From contig QCXZ01000042.1 in assembly GCA_025024175.1 (NCBI GenBank), positions 2,993,501-3,057,500 on the forward strand: a DNA stretch of 64,000 nucleotides, given 5' to 3'. Position 1 is the first letter of the stretch, and the number at the start of each line of letters is the position of its first letter. Under the pieces are notes generated by a model, which was given only the letters and a program-made list of their open reading frames with translations, searched no databases and was not told the DNA's origin. The position numbers and the translations under genes are program-made. Positions 10,340 through 20,653 of the stretch are shown in pieces. This DNA comes from Rhyzopertha dominica. Its lineage: Eukaryota > Arthropoda > Insecta > Coleoptera > Bostrichidae.

Positions 10340-11035
10340 CATATGGTGAATGAAATAGAACAGTCAAGCGAACTTGTGAACTTATGCAGAAATATATCCA
10401 AATCGCCCAAGACCAACTGGAGATGTTATAAGAACATTGTTGAAGAATTGCATTAACTTTGGATCGTTTTCACCAAAAACAACAAGAACTAAACCCGTGG
10501 CGGGCTATGTAGATACAAAAATAACAGTTATAGCATACATCCAACTCCTTGCAAATGCAGAAAAAGATTTATGTGTAACAAGCATTCACAGAATTCTGCA
10601 GTACATTTTACGACGAAAATGTTTACAGCGCAAAATACATTTTTATTTTAAAATACGTTATAAATGTGAGCTTTCGTTGTCTTCCTGCAATTGAAGCCAA
10701 TAATGGTATCAGATGGATGATGCATACCAGCGTATACCAATGGAGCTGTTGGAGAAGTCGTGGAATAAATGTTTGGTAATCGTTGGATTGCACACAATGG
10801 TGCATATAAGATTCCACAACGATCTCTTGATTTATTAACACCCCCTGATTTTTTTGAAGTTATATAAAAGATCAAGTGTACAGATCTCCCGTGACCACTA
10901 ACAGCCACTTAGTAAACAGAATACGGGAGGCATTTAATGCTTTGGATTACGAAAGTATTTCACGAGCTCCAACATACAAGTCTGTTAAAAAAAATTGAAA
11001 AATATATAACTCAAAATGGTGATGTGTTACAAGAT
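10340..11035 (+). pseudogene. decayed Tc1/mariner-type transposase
   Basis: A plus-strand transposase ruin of the IS630/mariner type with an internal deletion. The N-terminal part reads NRPRPTGDVIRTLLKNCINFGSF and TSIHRILQ (10,400-10,600), matching the helix-turn-helix region of insect relatives. The C-terminal part reads RWIAHNGAYK, then PQRSLDLLTPPDFF (equivalent to the third catalytic Asp region SPDLTPLDFF), YIKDQVYRSP, and NRIREAFNALDYESISRA (10,780-10,980). The catalytic core between them, including the first two Asp residues, is missing. It is a different subfamily from the transposase at 5,821. Frameshifts and stops make it non-functional. Confidence 0.7.
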
Positions 11036-11500
11036 TAAATTTAGTTTTTAGTTTTTTCTGTGTTTTCTTTTACCTAATCACCATCACATAGTTTTCACCG
11101 TTGCTGCTCTTGTTTTATTTCTTATTACTGGTATTACTGCGGATTTATTTTCATTTTAATGATTTGGCACATTAATCACACCCACTGTTTTTTATTATTA
11201 TTTTACACTATTTATTTGTCATGGAATTAGTGAAAATGCTACAAAATACAAAAATTTCCATTTGCAGCACAAAATCTCTCTGCCGTGACCCTACCATAAA
11301 AACAGACACCAAAGCCTGTTTAATCTTTTGCAAAGTGTCTTAATCCACATATATAATATGAAATCGCAAATATTGTCTACACTTTTAAGAACAGATCCCG
11401 ACGTACCTTAATAAAAATGGAAGATGTCTAAATTTAGCTTTTGATGATATAAAAATATAAACAAAATCAATTAAATTCAACGAGGATTTTAAAAATGTCA
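11036..11500. other. AT-rich gap
   Basis: Nothing recognisable. A T-rich stretch at 11,040-11,210 may be the 3' flank of the decayed mariner-type element. Confidence 0.3.
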
Positions 11501-11507
11501 TAATATA

Positions 11508-11696
11508 CAGGATATTCCATTTAAATTAACAGAGTTGCTATCAACTTCAGGTATAACCGGAAGTGGCCGAAACGTGAAAATATTTTAAGTGAAAAGAAGC
11601 CAGCATGAAACTATAACCTACAAAGTTTCAGAAATTTGCTTCAATTGTTGCCCAGTTTTCCTCAAATGACAGCTCGTCGTGGAATACCCTGATATT
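11508..11696. mobile_element. possible decayed MITE with CAGGG-like ends
   Basis: Starts ACAGGATATTCCATTTAAAT and ends GTGGAATACCCTGATA, giving short inverted ends that resemble the ACAGGGTG/CACCCTGT termini of other elements here. The interior is not symmetric and has no frame. Confidence 0.35.
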
Positions 11697-11850
11697 AACA
11701 TATAGAAGCTAAAGATGAACATGCACTGATAAGTAGACTGCAAGCGTCAGAGATAACATGCCCAAGACTTTTCAAAGAATGAACAGACGAAGAAATAACA
11801 AAAAGAGGGAATAACTGGAAATGTAGTTGACTAAACAAGCTTTGATGGAA

Positions 11851-11851
11851 G

Positions 11852-11884
<33 letters not shown>
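11851..11884 (-). repeat. trinucleotide tail (ATA)n
   Basis: About eleven ATA units on the plus strand, directly at the 3' end of the non-LTR element; likely its terminal microsatellite tail. Confidence 0.8.
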
Positions 11885-11886
<2 letters not shown>

Positions 11887-12007
11887 GTTATTTATTGTGC
11901 AAAATAATGTACACAAAAGGTAGGAATTTGACGTCAGTCATTCTACCACTCCCCCGTTTACAAACAAATATACATGAAACGCGTTATATAAAAAACTAAC
12001 ATACAAA

Positions 12008-13147
12008 TCAATCCAATTGCAAATTTCTGAAGAAACTATGCTTAAGACGACGACTAAACGCCGCCAGTGGCAGCCGTACGATATCAAGAATTTTATTCAA
12101 TAATGTAGGAGCTATGTAACCATAACTACCCTCAAATTTTGATGTGCGGTGTTGAGGCACGGTAAAAGAATTATATCTAACATTGACATCATGAATTTGA
12201 GAGCGTCTCACAAGAATATCTGTTAGATAAGAAGGTACCCTATTAGTATAAATCTTATACAATAGCAGACTATATAAGTATTCCATTCTGAGATTCATTT
12301 TTGGTTCACTTAAACGATTTAAATATGGAGTGATGTGCTCTCTGAATGGAACCTTGCACACGTAGCTTATACAAGCATTCTGGACACGTTGAATTTTTAA
12401 TTGATTATACTTTGGCATAAGATGATTGTGAACTTGAGAACAATAATCTACATGAGGATAAATTAATGCCTTTGCTAATTTTAACTTTACATTATCATCC
12501 AAGATGTCCCTTAAGCCGTACATGATTTTTAATTTAAAAAGACATATTTTGTATGCTTCTTGGCAATGTTTGTTAAAACACAAGCTTCTATCAAAGACGA
12601 CACCCAAAATTTTAGCAGAGTTTAAACAAAAAAGGACAGTTCCATCAATAGTAACACTATAATTTGAACACACAAGGTCACTGCAATGCTGATTGCCAAT
12701 ACACATAGCAATAGATTTTTTAGGATTAAGCTTTAGACCATGGTTTCTGCACCACATGGAAAACAAATTTAAATCATGATTAATAGCAGCTATTGCATTA
12801 TCAACATCTCCTGTGACACAAGGAAGATACAGCTGAGCGTTATCAGCATAAAGCTGAATCTGTGACCTAAACAAAGCTGCAGGCAAATCAAAAGTATACA
12901 GTAAGAATAATACAGGCCCCAAGATACTACCCTGAGGGACGCCACTTCTAGTTTCTTTTAGATCTGCGTGTAAAAAATCGCTTAGTATTATTCTCTGCAT
13001 CCTGCCGTAGAGATATCTTGAAAACCAACTCTGTGCGACCTGGTCAAAACCTATGTAACTCAATTTAGCAAACAACAATTCAAAATTTACGAGGTCAAAG
13101 GCTTTACTTTGATCCAACAGTATAAGGATAGTACTGTTGGAACTCAA
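12008..13147 (-). CDS. reverse transcriptase of a Jockey/CR1-like element (YADN)
   Basis: A 379-codon open frame holding most of an RT domain, which would copy the element's RNA into DNA at a nicked target. Motif A is LLDQSKAFD (residues 10-18), motif B SGVPQGSILGP (68-78), and the catalytic box is LYADNAQLYL (99-108), so the second Asp of YADD is Asn103. The thumb region contains GLKLNPKKSIAMCIG, SAKILGVVFDRSLCF, and the C-terminal region KIQRVQNACISYVC and TVPQHRTSKFEGSYGY, all typical of this group. The frame is open to its start, so the N-terminus is lost by truncation and the Met is internal. The Asn should inactivate polymerisation. The unbroken length indicates a fairly recent insertion. 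Confidence 0.88.
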   Translation of the reverse strand: MSSNSTILILLDQSKAFDLVNFELLFAKLSYIGFDQVAQSWFSRYLYGRMQRIILSDFLHADLKETRSGVPQGSILGPVLFLLYTFDLPAALFRSQIQLYADNAQLYLPCVTGDVDNAIAAINHDLNLFSMWCRNHGLKLNPKKSIAMCIGNQHCSDLVCSNYSVTIDGTVLFCLNSAKILGVVFDRSLCFNKHCQEAYKICLFKLKIMYGLRDILDDNVKLKLAKALIYPHVDYCSQVHNHLMPKYNQLKIQRVQNACISYVCKVPFREHITPYLNRLSEPKMNLRMEYLYSLLLYKIYTNRVPSYLTDILVRRSQIHDVNVRYNSFTVPQHRTSKFEGSYGYIAPTLLNKILDIVRLPLAAFSRRLKHSFFRNLQLD

Positions 13148-13164
13148 GTGATTTGGTTCCTTGG

Positions 13165-13340
13165 TAAGAATGAATGATGAAACGTCAGAAAAAGAAGTAT
13201 GGATGCCCCAGTACCAGGGAGAGAAAGAAGAGGAAGACCAGAGAAAACGGAACCCCTGACATAGGCGTTAAAGAAAGACATCAAATGGGACGGCAAATGA
13301 GAAGACTATAAGTGGAAAAAAGACAATAAATTATAGACAT
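13165..13340 (+). pseudogene. RTE-like retrotransposon C-terminal tail
   Basis: The plus strand reads PVPGRERRGRPEKTEP, a stop, then ALKKDIKWDGK, a stop, and EDYKWKKDNK. This resembles the RPxKTW...KKD...RKKW tail at the end of RTE-type and related non-LTR ORF2 proteins. Only the last ~50 codons are present. Low complexity and purine richness limit confidence. Confidence 0.35.
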
Positions 13341-14460
13341 TGCATATCTTTACACTCATTGGGTAAAATGAGGCTAAATTCCTGTCGTATTTTTGTCTAA
13401 TTTCTCGGAATAAACTTTTTTATTTTACCTTTAAATTTAATTCAAATTTCTTTCCTTCTGCTGTTTATATCGCATCTGAAAAATCAGAAACAAGACAAAA
13501 GCTCGATTCCCACGCTATTGTCGATGAGTCAAGATAAGCACCGATAGATAACGCAATGACTTATTATTACACAATTAACGCACGGCCTAATAGACAAGTT
13601 AAATACAGTTGTGATCAATTACAAAGGCCCAGATAAGAATCTAGGCAGGCAGACGAGATTAGAGGTACGAGTGGATGATTGGGTGAATCTGCGAAATGAC
13701 TGGACGTGAGAAGAAACAATATGACAGTTTGGAGGGGTCTCCACTCCATCCGAGGTGCTAATGGACTTTGAGAATACTCCGGCGCAAAGAAAGAACATTT
13801 TTAATTGCCATTGTTTGAAATGGCCCCGGGCCGGTGTGTAACCATGGAGAAAGGCGCGAAGTGAGGTAGAGATCCGAAAACAATTAGGAATTGGATGAAC
13901 CATGAGTGGGTGGCTCATGACTTTACCGATTGTAAAATCTAAGGTCGATGATCCTTTTAATAAGCCAGACATGTGATGAGTGCATGTTCATGGAATGCCG
14001 CGCTATGTGGCTGCATATGAGGTTGACAAGGGCATCTTTCCCATATTGAGCAAATTAAAGGGAGATATTCCGGCTACAGATTCAAGACGATTGAGAGCAA
14101 AACACAAAATAGTTTTCTGCAATATGCTCTATAACCCTATAATTTTAAATCGGAGACCAAAACCAAACAATTTATTGTTTTTATGTAAACTCAGAAAAGT
14201 TGCTTCTCATGAGATGGCACGTCTAAGTTACTTCGTCAATTTTCAATGTGGATTTATAAATAGTTTAGTTTTAATAGCCGCTGATAATACTAACGTGTGC
14301 AAAATGTATACTCTAAACATGGTCAAGATGTGTGTAAAAGATTTATTAAAAAATGCATAAAAAACAATTTCTTTTGTGTTCTAACAATAGCTGTGTTTTC
14401 CTGCTCTGCAACTGAATTATTCTGTGTTTTGTTTTATTGGTATCTTAAGGAATCTCTTCT
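13341..14460. other. unique DNA with moderately GC-rich segment
   Basis: The part 13,490-14,080 is less AT-rich and looks unique. A minus frame (13,619-13,972) and a plus frame (13,980-14,360) are open but resemble no known family, and the plus one degenerates into AT-rich sequence. Candidate regulatory DNA. Confidence 0.3.
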
Positions 14461-14462
14461 TC

Positions 14463-14687
14463 TGCATTTTCTTCTTCATTATCTTCTTCGTCCTTCTCCT
14501 CAGTCAACAAATAATCTTAATCTTGATAGTCTGGATCCGACAAGGAATCATTACTGTTAAATAATTGTTCTATGTCTGTCAGCACTACGTTTGATGAATC
14601 TGATGCTTGAGGGTATAATTCTTCATTAACATTTTTAAGCCCACTTTGATCATGGGCCAATAATATTTCATTAACTTCAACTATTTG
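14463..14687 (-). pseudogene. acidic coding-like remnant
   Basis: Read on the minus strand, this gives a frame with a single stop: QIVEVNEILLAHDQSG, then TDIEQLFNSNDSLSDPDYQD, a stop, DYLLTEEKDEEDNEEENAEEE. Such acidic, Ser/Asp-rich stretches with SDPDY occur in the linkers of insect nuclear or transposon proteins. The MITE at 14,688 abuts its upstream end. Not identified; it may be part of a host exon or an old transposase. Confidence 0.25.
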
Positions 14688-15172
14688 TACAGGGTGTTCA
14701 CGCAACAGTCTACAATAGCTGACTTTTTTTATTTGAAATTTTAGAGTAGTGGTTTAAATGAGGGAGTTTCTTAATTTTTTGAGAAGAATTTTATGGTGTT
14801 TACAAGACAACAATTGAACATCATTCTACAATTTCAAATAAAAAAAGTTAGTAATTGTAGACTATTAGCGTGAACACAAATCATTCTACCCGGAATATCT
14901 CAAAAACAAATGAAGATAGGGTATTGGTATGTTAATACTTTTTTGTTTAATGCAGTGTGCCCAATCGAATGCGTTAGAAAAAATAGGGTCGTTCTATTTA
15001 AAATATCAAACTTGTAGTCAATATCTCCGACAGTTGACGTTCAATTGTTTTTTCTTGTAAACAACATAAAATTCTTCTCGAAAAATCAAGAAACTTCCCC
15101 GTTTAAACCACTGCTCTAAAATTTCAAATAAAAAGTTAACTATTGTAGACTGTTAGGGTGAACACCCTGTAT
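14688..15172. mobile_element. 485 bp MITE with ~135 bp terminal inverted repeats
   Basis: Starts TACAGGGTGTTCACG and ends GTGAACACCCTGTA. Left arm 14,688-14,822 pairs with right arm 15,040-15,172 (shared tracts ACAATAG/ACTATTGT, TTTGAAATTTTAGAG, GAATTTTATG). A third, shorter copy of the right-arm sequence lies inside at 14,820-14,880 and ends in CGTGAACAC, so the element appears to have captured or duplicated its own terminus. No coding capacity. TA flanks both ends. Confidence 0.85.
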
Positions 15173-15900
15173 GTATTCCCCCATCCGTTTCAGGTTGTAA
15201 AAGAAAAGTGTTTCAGTGTAATTTTTTGCAGCCTCCGAATTAATAGGGACGTAAATTGCTACTAATATCTTCAACTGTACCTTCAGTACCTTCAGTCTGA
15301 TGAAGTTTTTCAGAAACTTAAAGAAATGCTTTAACTAGAATATTGGTAAATATGTACTACATGACTAGTGCAAAATGACAATTGCTGTAAAAATGCTCCA
15401 ATATACTAGGTATCTACCGAATGCTTTACTTACCATCAGAAAATTTGTCTGAATTTGAGGTAACGTTGTTGAAACGTAGTTTCTGAAGTTTCCACAGAAC
15501 GAGAACGAGATTTCATCCTTCTCATTCTGTTTTACATAAAACCTTTTCGCATTTTATTAATTTTTTTAATGACACATCTGACGCATGACGTATAAAGGCA
15601 CATAATATCAACTGGGCTTAATACGTTCCTTTAACCGGAGGTCATCAAAACGCTTGTTAACAATTTACCTCGGACTTTGCATGCTTTATAATTGCATAAA
15701 ACAGGTTTCCTCTAGTTTTGCACATAATATACTTTAACTCTAGAAAGTAGACGAAAAGTTAAGTCACATGCAGCAAAAACATGAAAATTGAAAAATATAT
15801 GACTAAACACACTTGACCTCTGAGGTGCAGGGTTTGTTCTTAAGTATTTGTAAAATCAGAAAACAATTACAATAAAAATTTAAAAATGCTGCAAATTGAA
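15173..15900. other. AT-rich gap
   Basis: No gene or repeat recognised between the MITE and repeat copy B. Confidence 0.4.
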
Positions 15901-15903
15901 TCA

Positions 15904-16745
15904 ATACTTCTATATCCAATTTTCAAAATGACATTTACGTTTTTATTTATTATCCTATACGATTAGTAATCAGGTTTTGAGCATTTTTTCTCTCTACACA
16001 TATTTATTTTAAGACAAACAGTCCTCGTGATGTTAGCAAAAATATGTAAATTTTAAAATCGTTTTTCCAAATAACTCGAAAATTATTAACTTAACAAAAA
16101 AATTACAAGTGTGCTTTCTGATCAGAAATTTGATTTTCTATATAATACCAAAAAAATCGTACGAGCAGGGTCCAAAATAGGTTTTTTGGAAATATTTCGA
16201 AAATGTCAAAATGTTGGATAAATTTCTTAAGACACTTTTTGTGAGAAATTTTATTTCCTATCTGATGGTATTTTTATTTTTTTATATATTAAATATATTC
16301 GGAGATATTTAGGAAAACAGTTTTCTTTAAGTGACGCTTTTTTGCTAATATCTTCTAAACAGTTTGCTGCACCGAAAATTTATAAGAACCAATAATACTT
16401 GTAGTTATACTACTAATCACATAATAAAACGAAAAAAAAAATGAAAAAATAAAAATTTGCAAAAAGGGTAGTTACTCCCCAATTTCACGCCCTTCCCGAT
16501 ACCCTACTTACACCACAAACAGTAGGTCGCTTTGAGTAGTTGAGATTTATACGTTTGCCAAATTTCAAGTTCATATATTAAGTCTTTCAAAAGTTGTCGT
16601 GTCCACAAACAAAACCACAGACACAGACAAGAAATTTGTTTTTGCTCAAATTTTGTCTTTTTGCGTTTTCGACCATTTTAAAGCGAATGAGCAAATAAAA
16701 ATTTTTGAAAATTTTTTCGCGATACAATACTTCCCAGCCGTTTAA
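15904..16745 (+). repeat. ~0.9 kb repeat family, copy B
   Basis: Same orientation as copy A and similar along its whole length, with small indels. The left end is ACTTCTATATCCAATTTTC and the right end ACTTCCCAGCCGTTTAATAT, a decayed version of the terminal hairpin. Confidence 0.75.
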
Positions 16746-17925
16746 TATAGAAGTAATATAAATGTTTTTACTATCTTAACGGTTATAAAGTTGTGAACGA
16801 AGTTCGTCAATTTGAACCATCTTGTATAGACTACTATTAATGTTTCACACTTAATACAAGAAGTCGAGTATTCTTTGGATCCTGTAACTTCTTCCCTAAG
16901 CTTCAAATAAGCCAGTAAAATAGATGAATATCTATCCTAGCAATTTGTATAATTTTTTTATAATTAATTTATGTATAAGTACGTTGTTTCATTTTATCGA
17001 GCACTTCTTGAATGCTATTTTTCTCCAAGATTTCAAATAGTCGTCATTTAGGTGAACATGATAACATAACCACTTATGCCTCTTATTTCAGTATTATTTT
17101 ATGCTTAAAATTTATTGCAATATCCCTTTATCTAGTACTCCTTGGATGCTAGAACTTTTATTCGAATCATCTGTTTCTACAAGATTTTAAATAAAGCATA
17201 AAGTTTAATAAGAAATCCAAATAGTCAGCAGGTCGTTGTCATACCACTCTTTAATAACGTATGAGACAAATTAATTAATGGAACTGCAAATTTGCCTCGG
17301 TGTGCCATATATACGTTCCCTGCAAAAAGAAATAAATGCAGACTAATCCATCCAAAATTTGTTTATTAATTTATAACGTGAACCTTCGCCACGAGACGTC
17401 TTTCACCAGATATCAAAACAAACCTCATCGCCCAAACACACCGTCCAAATTCACTCTCGAGACATCAACAGTATTTCGAATCTGATTTAAAATCAACAGG
17501 TACCCAAACAGTGAACAGATGCGTCCGGTGTTGAGAACTCTCTAAGTAGATATACGTGTAAGAGTGGCAATTGGCACTCTCCTCGATTGAAGAGCGCTGT
17601 GGACCAAACAAACACTTTTAAAAGATTACCTACGTTCTCAAGTGCTAAAACAGCATTTTCAAATAAGCTCTAACGACACGAATAAACGAAGGTATAAGGT
17701 TTCAGATGTATCCTACTCTGCTTTCTCGATAGACGACAGTGGTCCCTATATTGTCAGAAATCTAGTTATACCAAAATTTGACTATGACTATGAGAAGAAG
17801 AATCACGGAAACTATCGAGACTTTTCTAAAAAGTTTCGGTATGTTTGCGCTCATAAGAATTATGAAATGCCCTGTACTCTTTACTTGGGTAGGTTTTACT
17901 CTATAAATATTAATTTATTAATCGT
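16746..17925. other. unique DNA, candidate regulatory segment
   Basis: AT-rich to 17,260, then a more balanced segment (17,270-17,640) that looks unique. A plus frame at 17,642-17,965 (107 codons, rich in Y, N, K) has no recognised family and runs into the RT fragment. Confidence 0.3.
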
Positions 17926-18135
17926 AAGTGTAGGTCCACAAAGGACGGTTTTGGGTCCTTTCTAATTAGTAGAAGGTATGCCGATTGGCACAGTGTCATT
18001 GTTTCTGCTGAGAAATTTTGGACAGCTATACAAGATAAAATAGATGAATGCCTCAACTTTCTTTAAACTTGGCTGGTTTTAATGAGATATCCTTGAATGT
18101 TGCTAATACTGTGTAAGGCTTTCGAAAACTATAAA
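17926..18135 (+). pseudogene. non-LTR RT fragment
   Basis: The plus strand shows VGPQRTVLGPF at 17,929, equivalent to the SGVPQGTVLGP motif B, and after a gap VSAENFWTAIQDKI-like and LNFL-TWLVLMRYPxMLLILCKAF-like frames that match the region after YADD (ENW..LY...NECLN...WL..N.LSLN..KT). The catalytic box itself is deleted. It is a short, frameshifted relic of a Jockey/CR1-type polymerase. Confidence 0.5.
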
Positions 18136-18504
18136 GGCGCAACTACATATACGCAACTAAATATTACCGGGTTACAAAAATATTTGTAAAACAAAACATC
18201 AAAATAGCATCATTGAGGAAGGCGACATACAGGAGTCAGCACTTCCGAAAATAAAGAGCTGCAGCAACACATAATCGTTTGGACTCTCTCTAAAAATGTA
18301 TAAAAATCAGTATTTGAATTGGTTTTTTCAATTAATTGATCGATTATAGTCTCGAAGTAGCAGCCACGTGGATACTGAATTACTTTTTTCAGAATTTACA
18401 TTTTTACCTATTCCGAGCAATATTATTAAAGCTCAGAATAAATCTGTCTGCATTTTTTCTTTGTGTGACTTATTCTATTTTTATATAGGTTTCACATTAC
18501 ATTA

Positions 18505-18778
18505 TATGTTAGTAAGAATTTAGATGGCAATGCCATCTGTCAGCATTACACTGACATGATGACAAAGCCACCTAGCTGCCTTAACGGGTACTACTTCTTA
18601 AAGGAAGGCTACAGGCCTGACAAATTGGCCTTGGGGACCTGCTGTCAAATTGAAGTATGTAGGTGCATGCCACTTTGTCAGGCTACAGAAGTAGTACCCG
18701 TTAAGGCAGCTAGGTGGCTTTGTCATCATGTCAGTGTAATGCTGACAGATGGCATTGCCATCAAAATTCTTGCTTACA
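18505..18778. repeat. foldback module with ~85-100 bp arms
   Basis: Left arm 18,512-18,599 is an almost perfect reverse complement of 18,685-18,773. The pairing resumes past a small bulge (CCTGACAAA with TTTGTCAGG), leaving a short loop. One arm, plus sequence running to about 18,910, recurs at 54,990-55,198 inside a retrotransposon RT. A frame through each arm is open (ICQHYTDMMTKPPSCLNGYY), but its meaning is unknown. Confidence 0.8.
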
Positions 18779-19550
18779 TCATACCATTGCTTTGGTATAT
18801 AGGCAAAACCAGTTCAATGCCGTGCTGTAGACCTAAACTGCACTGATGAGTTATAATAATAGCGAAATAGATCTATCTGCAGTTGGTTGCAGTGCAGACA
18901 GCACAGCATAGATATGCATTTTACATTATGTTTTTATCCAGTCGCTTATTATTTCTACGGCTTCTAAATTTGTCAATTTGTAGTTGAACCAGGGTACAGG
19001 TGTTATCTTTTTGTTTACTCTTACTTTTTTTACATGGGGAAAGTATCTTTACAAGATGGTACAACGTACTTACAATACTCGTACATTATTTTTTGGATCA
19101 ATGGCATATAACCAATCTATTGTGAATGCGCTATTTTTAAATTTGGTTAAGGATTGTTATTGATCCATTTTCTCCAAATAGAGATGAAGTCTGTATTGTT
19201 ATATTTTATTATAAACTTTTAAGCTTTCGTACGTGTTAGCCTCTAAATTTGAGATAACATTGTCAAGGCAACACTTAGATGTACGCAAAATTCCCGCAAA
19301 GTCATGTATTTTTATTATATTAAAAAAATCTTGACAATTTGTATTAAAGTTATCGTCTTATATTTACTTATATATTTTGTAAATAATTAGTCTAATTGAT
19401 GCAAAAATCTTGATGTCAACTAGACTGCTTTTATAATAGCAAACAGGGAAAATTTTTTGCTATTATTGATACTGATGGCACAGAATTCTACTTGAGCCTC
19501 GATGCTTGTAGTATTTGTATTTTAGAGTGCAAATGCTCGGAACAGAATAA
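18779..19550. other. retro-derived flank then AT-rich gap
   Basis: 18,779-18,910 is the reverse complement of part of the 55.0 kb RT locus (minus-strand CKMHIYA, a broken YADD region). The rest is AT-rich with nothing recognisable. Confidence 0.4.
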
Positions 19551-19554
19551 AAGA

Positions 19555-19910
19555 CAATACAAAAATCATTAAATAGCATTATTATTTGAAAGAGAAAATG
19601 AAGAAAGCATCAGTATTCATAAGGATAATAACTTGCAACTCAAACAAATGAGGTAAAAGATGTCACCCGTGAAGAAATTAATATGTAGGTACATTTGGAA
19701 AAGGGAGACAGCAAGGAATTATCCAATATGGACCTGGTTGAACTTACAAGCGACAAAAATGACCAAGAAGGAGACAGTGAAGAGAAATAGCAAGGATCAA
19801 AGATCTCACAGCAGGAAGGAATAGAAAGTTTACAAAAAGCTATGTTGTATGTTGAATAGCCAGAAGTTGCGACTACAGATATTTTCGACCTACATAACAT
19901 GTGCTTTTAA
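19555..19910 (+). pseudogene. pogo/Tigger-type transposase C-terminal remnant
   Basis: A plus-strand frame interrupted by a few stops and shifts: KDVTREEINM-like, LEKGDSKELSNMDLVEL, TSDKNDQEGDSEE, and SLQKAMLYVE followed, after a stop, by PEVATTDIFDLHNMC. The pattern AL.YVEQQ..ATP.DI...R.W is the usual end of pogo-like (Tigger/Jerky) transposases. The DDE core is not visible upstream. The strand is supported by this tail; the opposite-strand frame at 19,640-19,900 is its shadow. Confidence 0.5.
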
Positions 19911-20368
19911 AACCAAATGTAACATAATGTACTATTTTTCTTGATAAATAAATGTAATAATATAATTTTCATTAATTACCGTTGCATCAGCATGGTATTA
20001 ACAATAATTATGAAGAAGGTAAAACGTATCTTCTGTTTCGTCTGCAACGACCAACTTGGCTGTCCTAACGATGCTGAACTTGGTTCTGAATCGCTCGCTC
20101 TCTGAAGCCAAACGAAATCAGCATTGCCACATTAGATCCTCCGGCTCATTAGGCCCAACACCAAGAAACTCTTAATTTCGCCATTCCACGCTTCCAAGAA
20201 TGCGAGCCGACTATTAACGCGAACTGTTAGTCAATTTAATCGCAGTGCGCTCTTAAATTGCCCGTGTAAAAAACCTCATCATCGCCCAGAAGTGTCCAAC
20301 AATGGGAAACCTAAGTTCGTGAGTCATGTAGTACACAATTTCCCGTCTCATTCACACAGTTTTGTTAT

Positions 20369-20414
20369 TTATATTAATAAAAAGCCGTGGCCACCGGCAG
20401 TTTTATTAATATAA
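20369..20414. promoter_or_regulatory. 46 bp dyad: AT-rich homeodomain-like arms around a GC core
   Basis: TTATATTAATAAAA (20,369-20,382) and its exact reverse complement (20,401-20,414) flank an 18 bp GC-rich core that is itself nearly palindromic (GCCG-TGGCCA-CCGGC). TAATAAA/TTTATTA are Hox-type sites. A similar arrangement occurs at 49,312. Confidence 0.45.
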
Positions 20415-20641
20415 TGGCCGCCAGATAGGTAGTTAGGGTTCCAGATAATTTTACAGCATTTGTTTCGTCGAATTCCGTTCAGTAAGTGAAGTGTGGTCTT
20501 TCAGCAGAGTCACCGCGTGACGGGCAACTTTGTAATTGTGAAACTGTTGATGATATATTAATGTTTCTTTCAGCGCTCGCTCTCCAGAGTGCATATTGTT
20601 AATAAATCCATTTATAATTGCCCGTGAGAACTCACCAATCA

Positions 20642-20653
20642 ACCGGCTAATAA
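20642..20653 (+). promoter_or_regulatory. ACCGGCTAATAA motif, copy 1
   Basis: Twelve-base motif found identically at 29,629 and 49,002 with unrelated flanks. Confidence 0.35.

Larger units (their letters stand above)
11851..13147 (-). mobile_element. 5'-truncated Jockey/CR1-like non-LTR retrotransposon
   Basis: The element lies on the minus strand: RT domain first, a ~120 bp 3' UTR (11,885-12,007), then a simple-repeat tail of TTA/ATT units at 11,851-11,884. The 5' half (ORF1, endonuclease and RT fingers) is missing, as is usual for truncated insertions. No clear target-site duplication could be read. The left flank (from 11,700) and right flank (from 13,150) are both purine-rich and may belong to an older RTE-like element. 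Confidence 0.75.

Noticed and set aside
11695..11916. Minus-strand frame with a run of isoleucines
   Set aside because: The run is the translated trinucleotide tail of the non-LTR element; not a protein.
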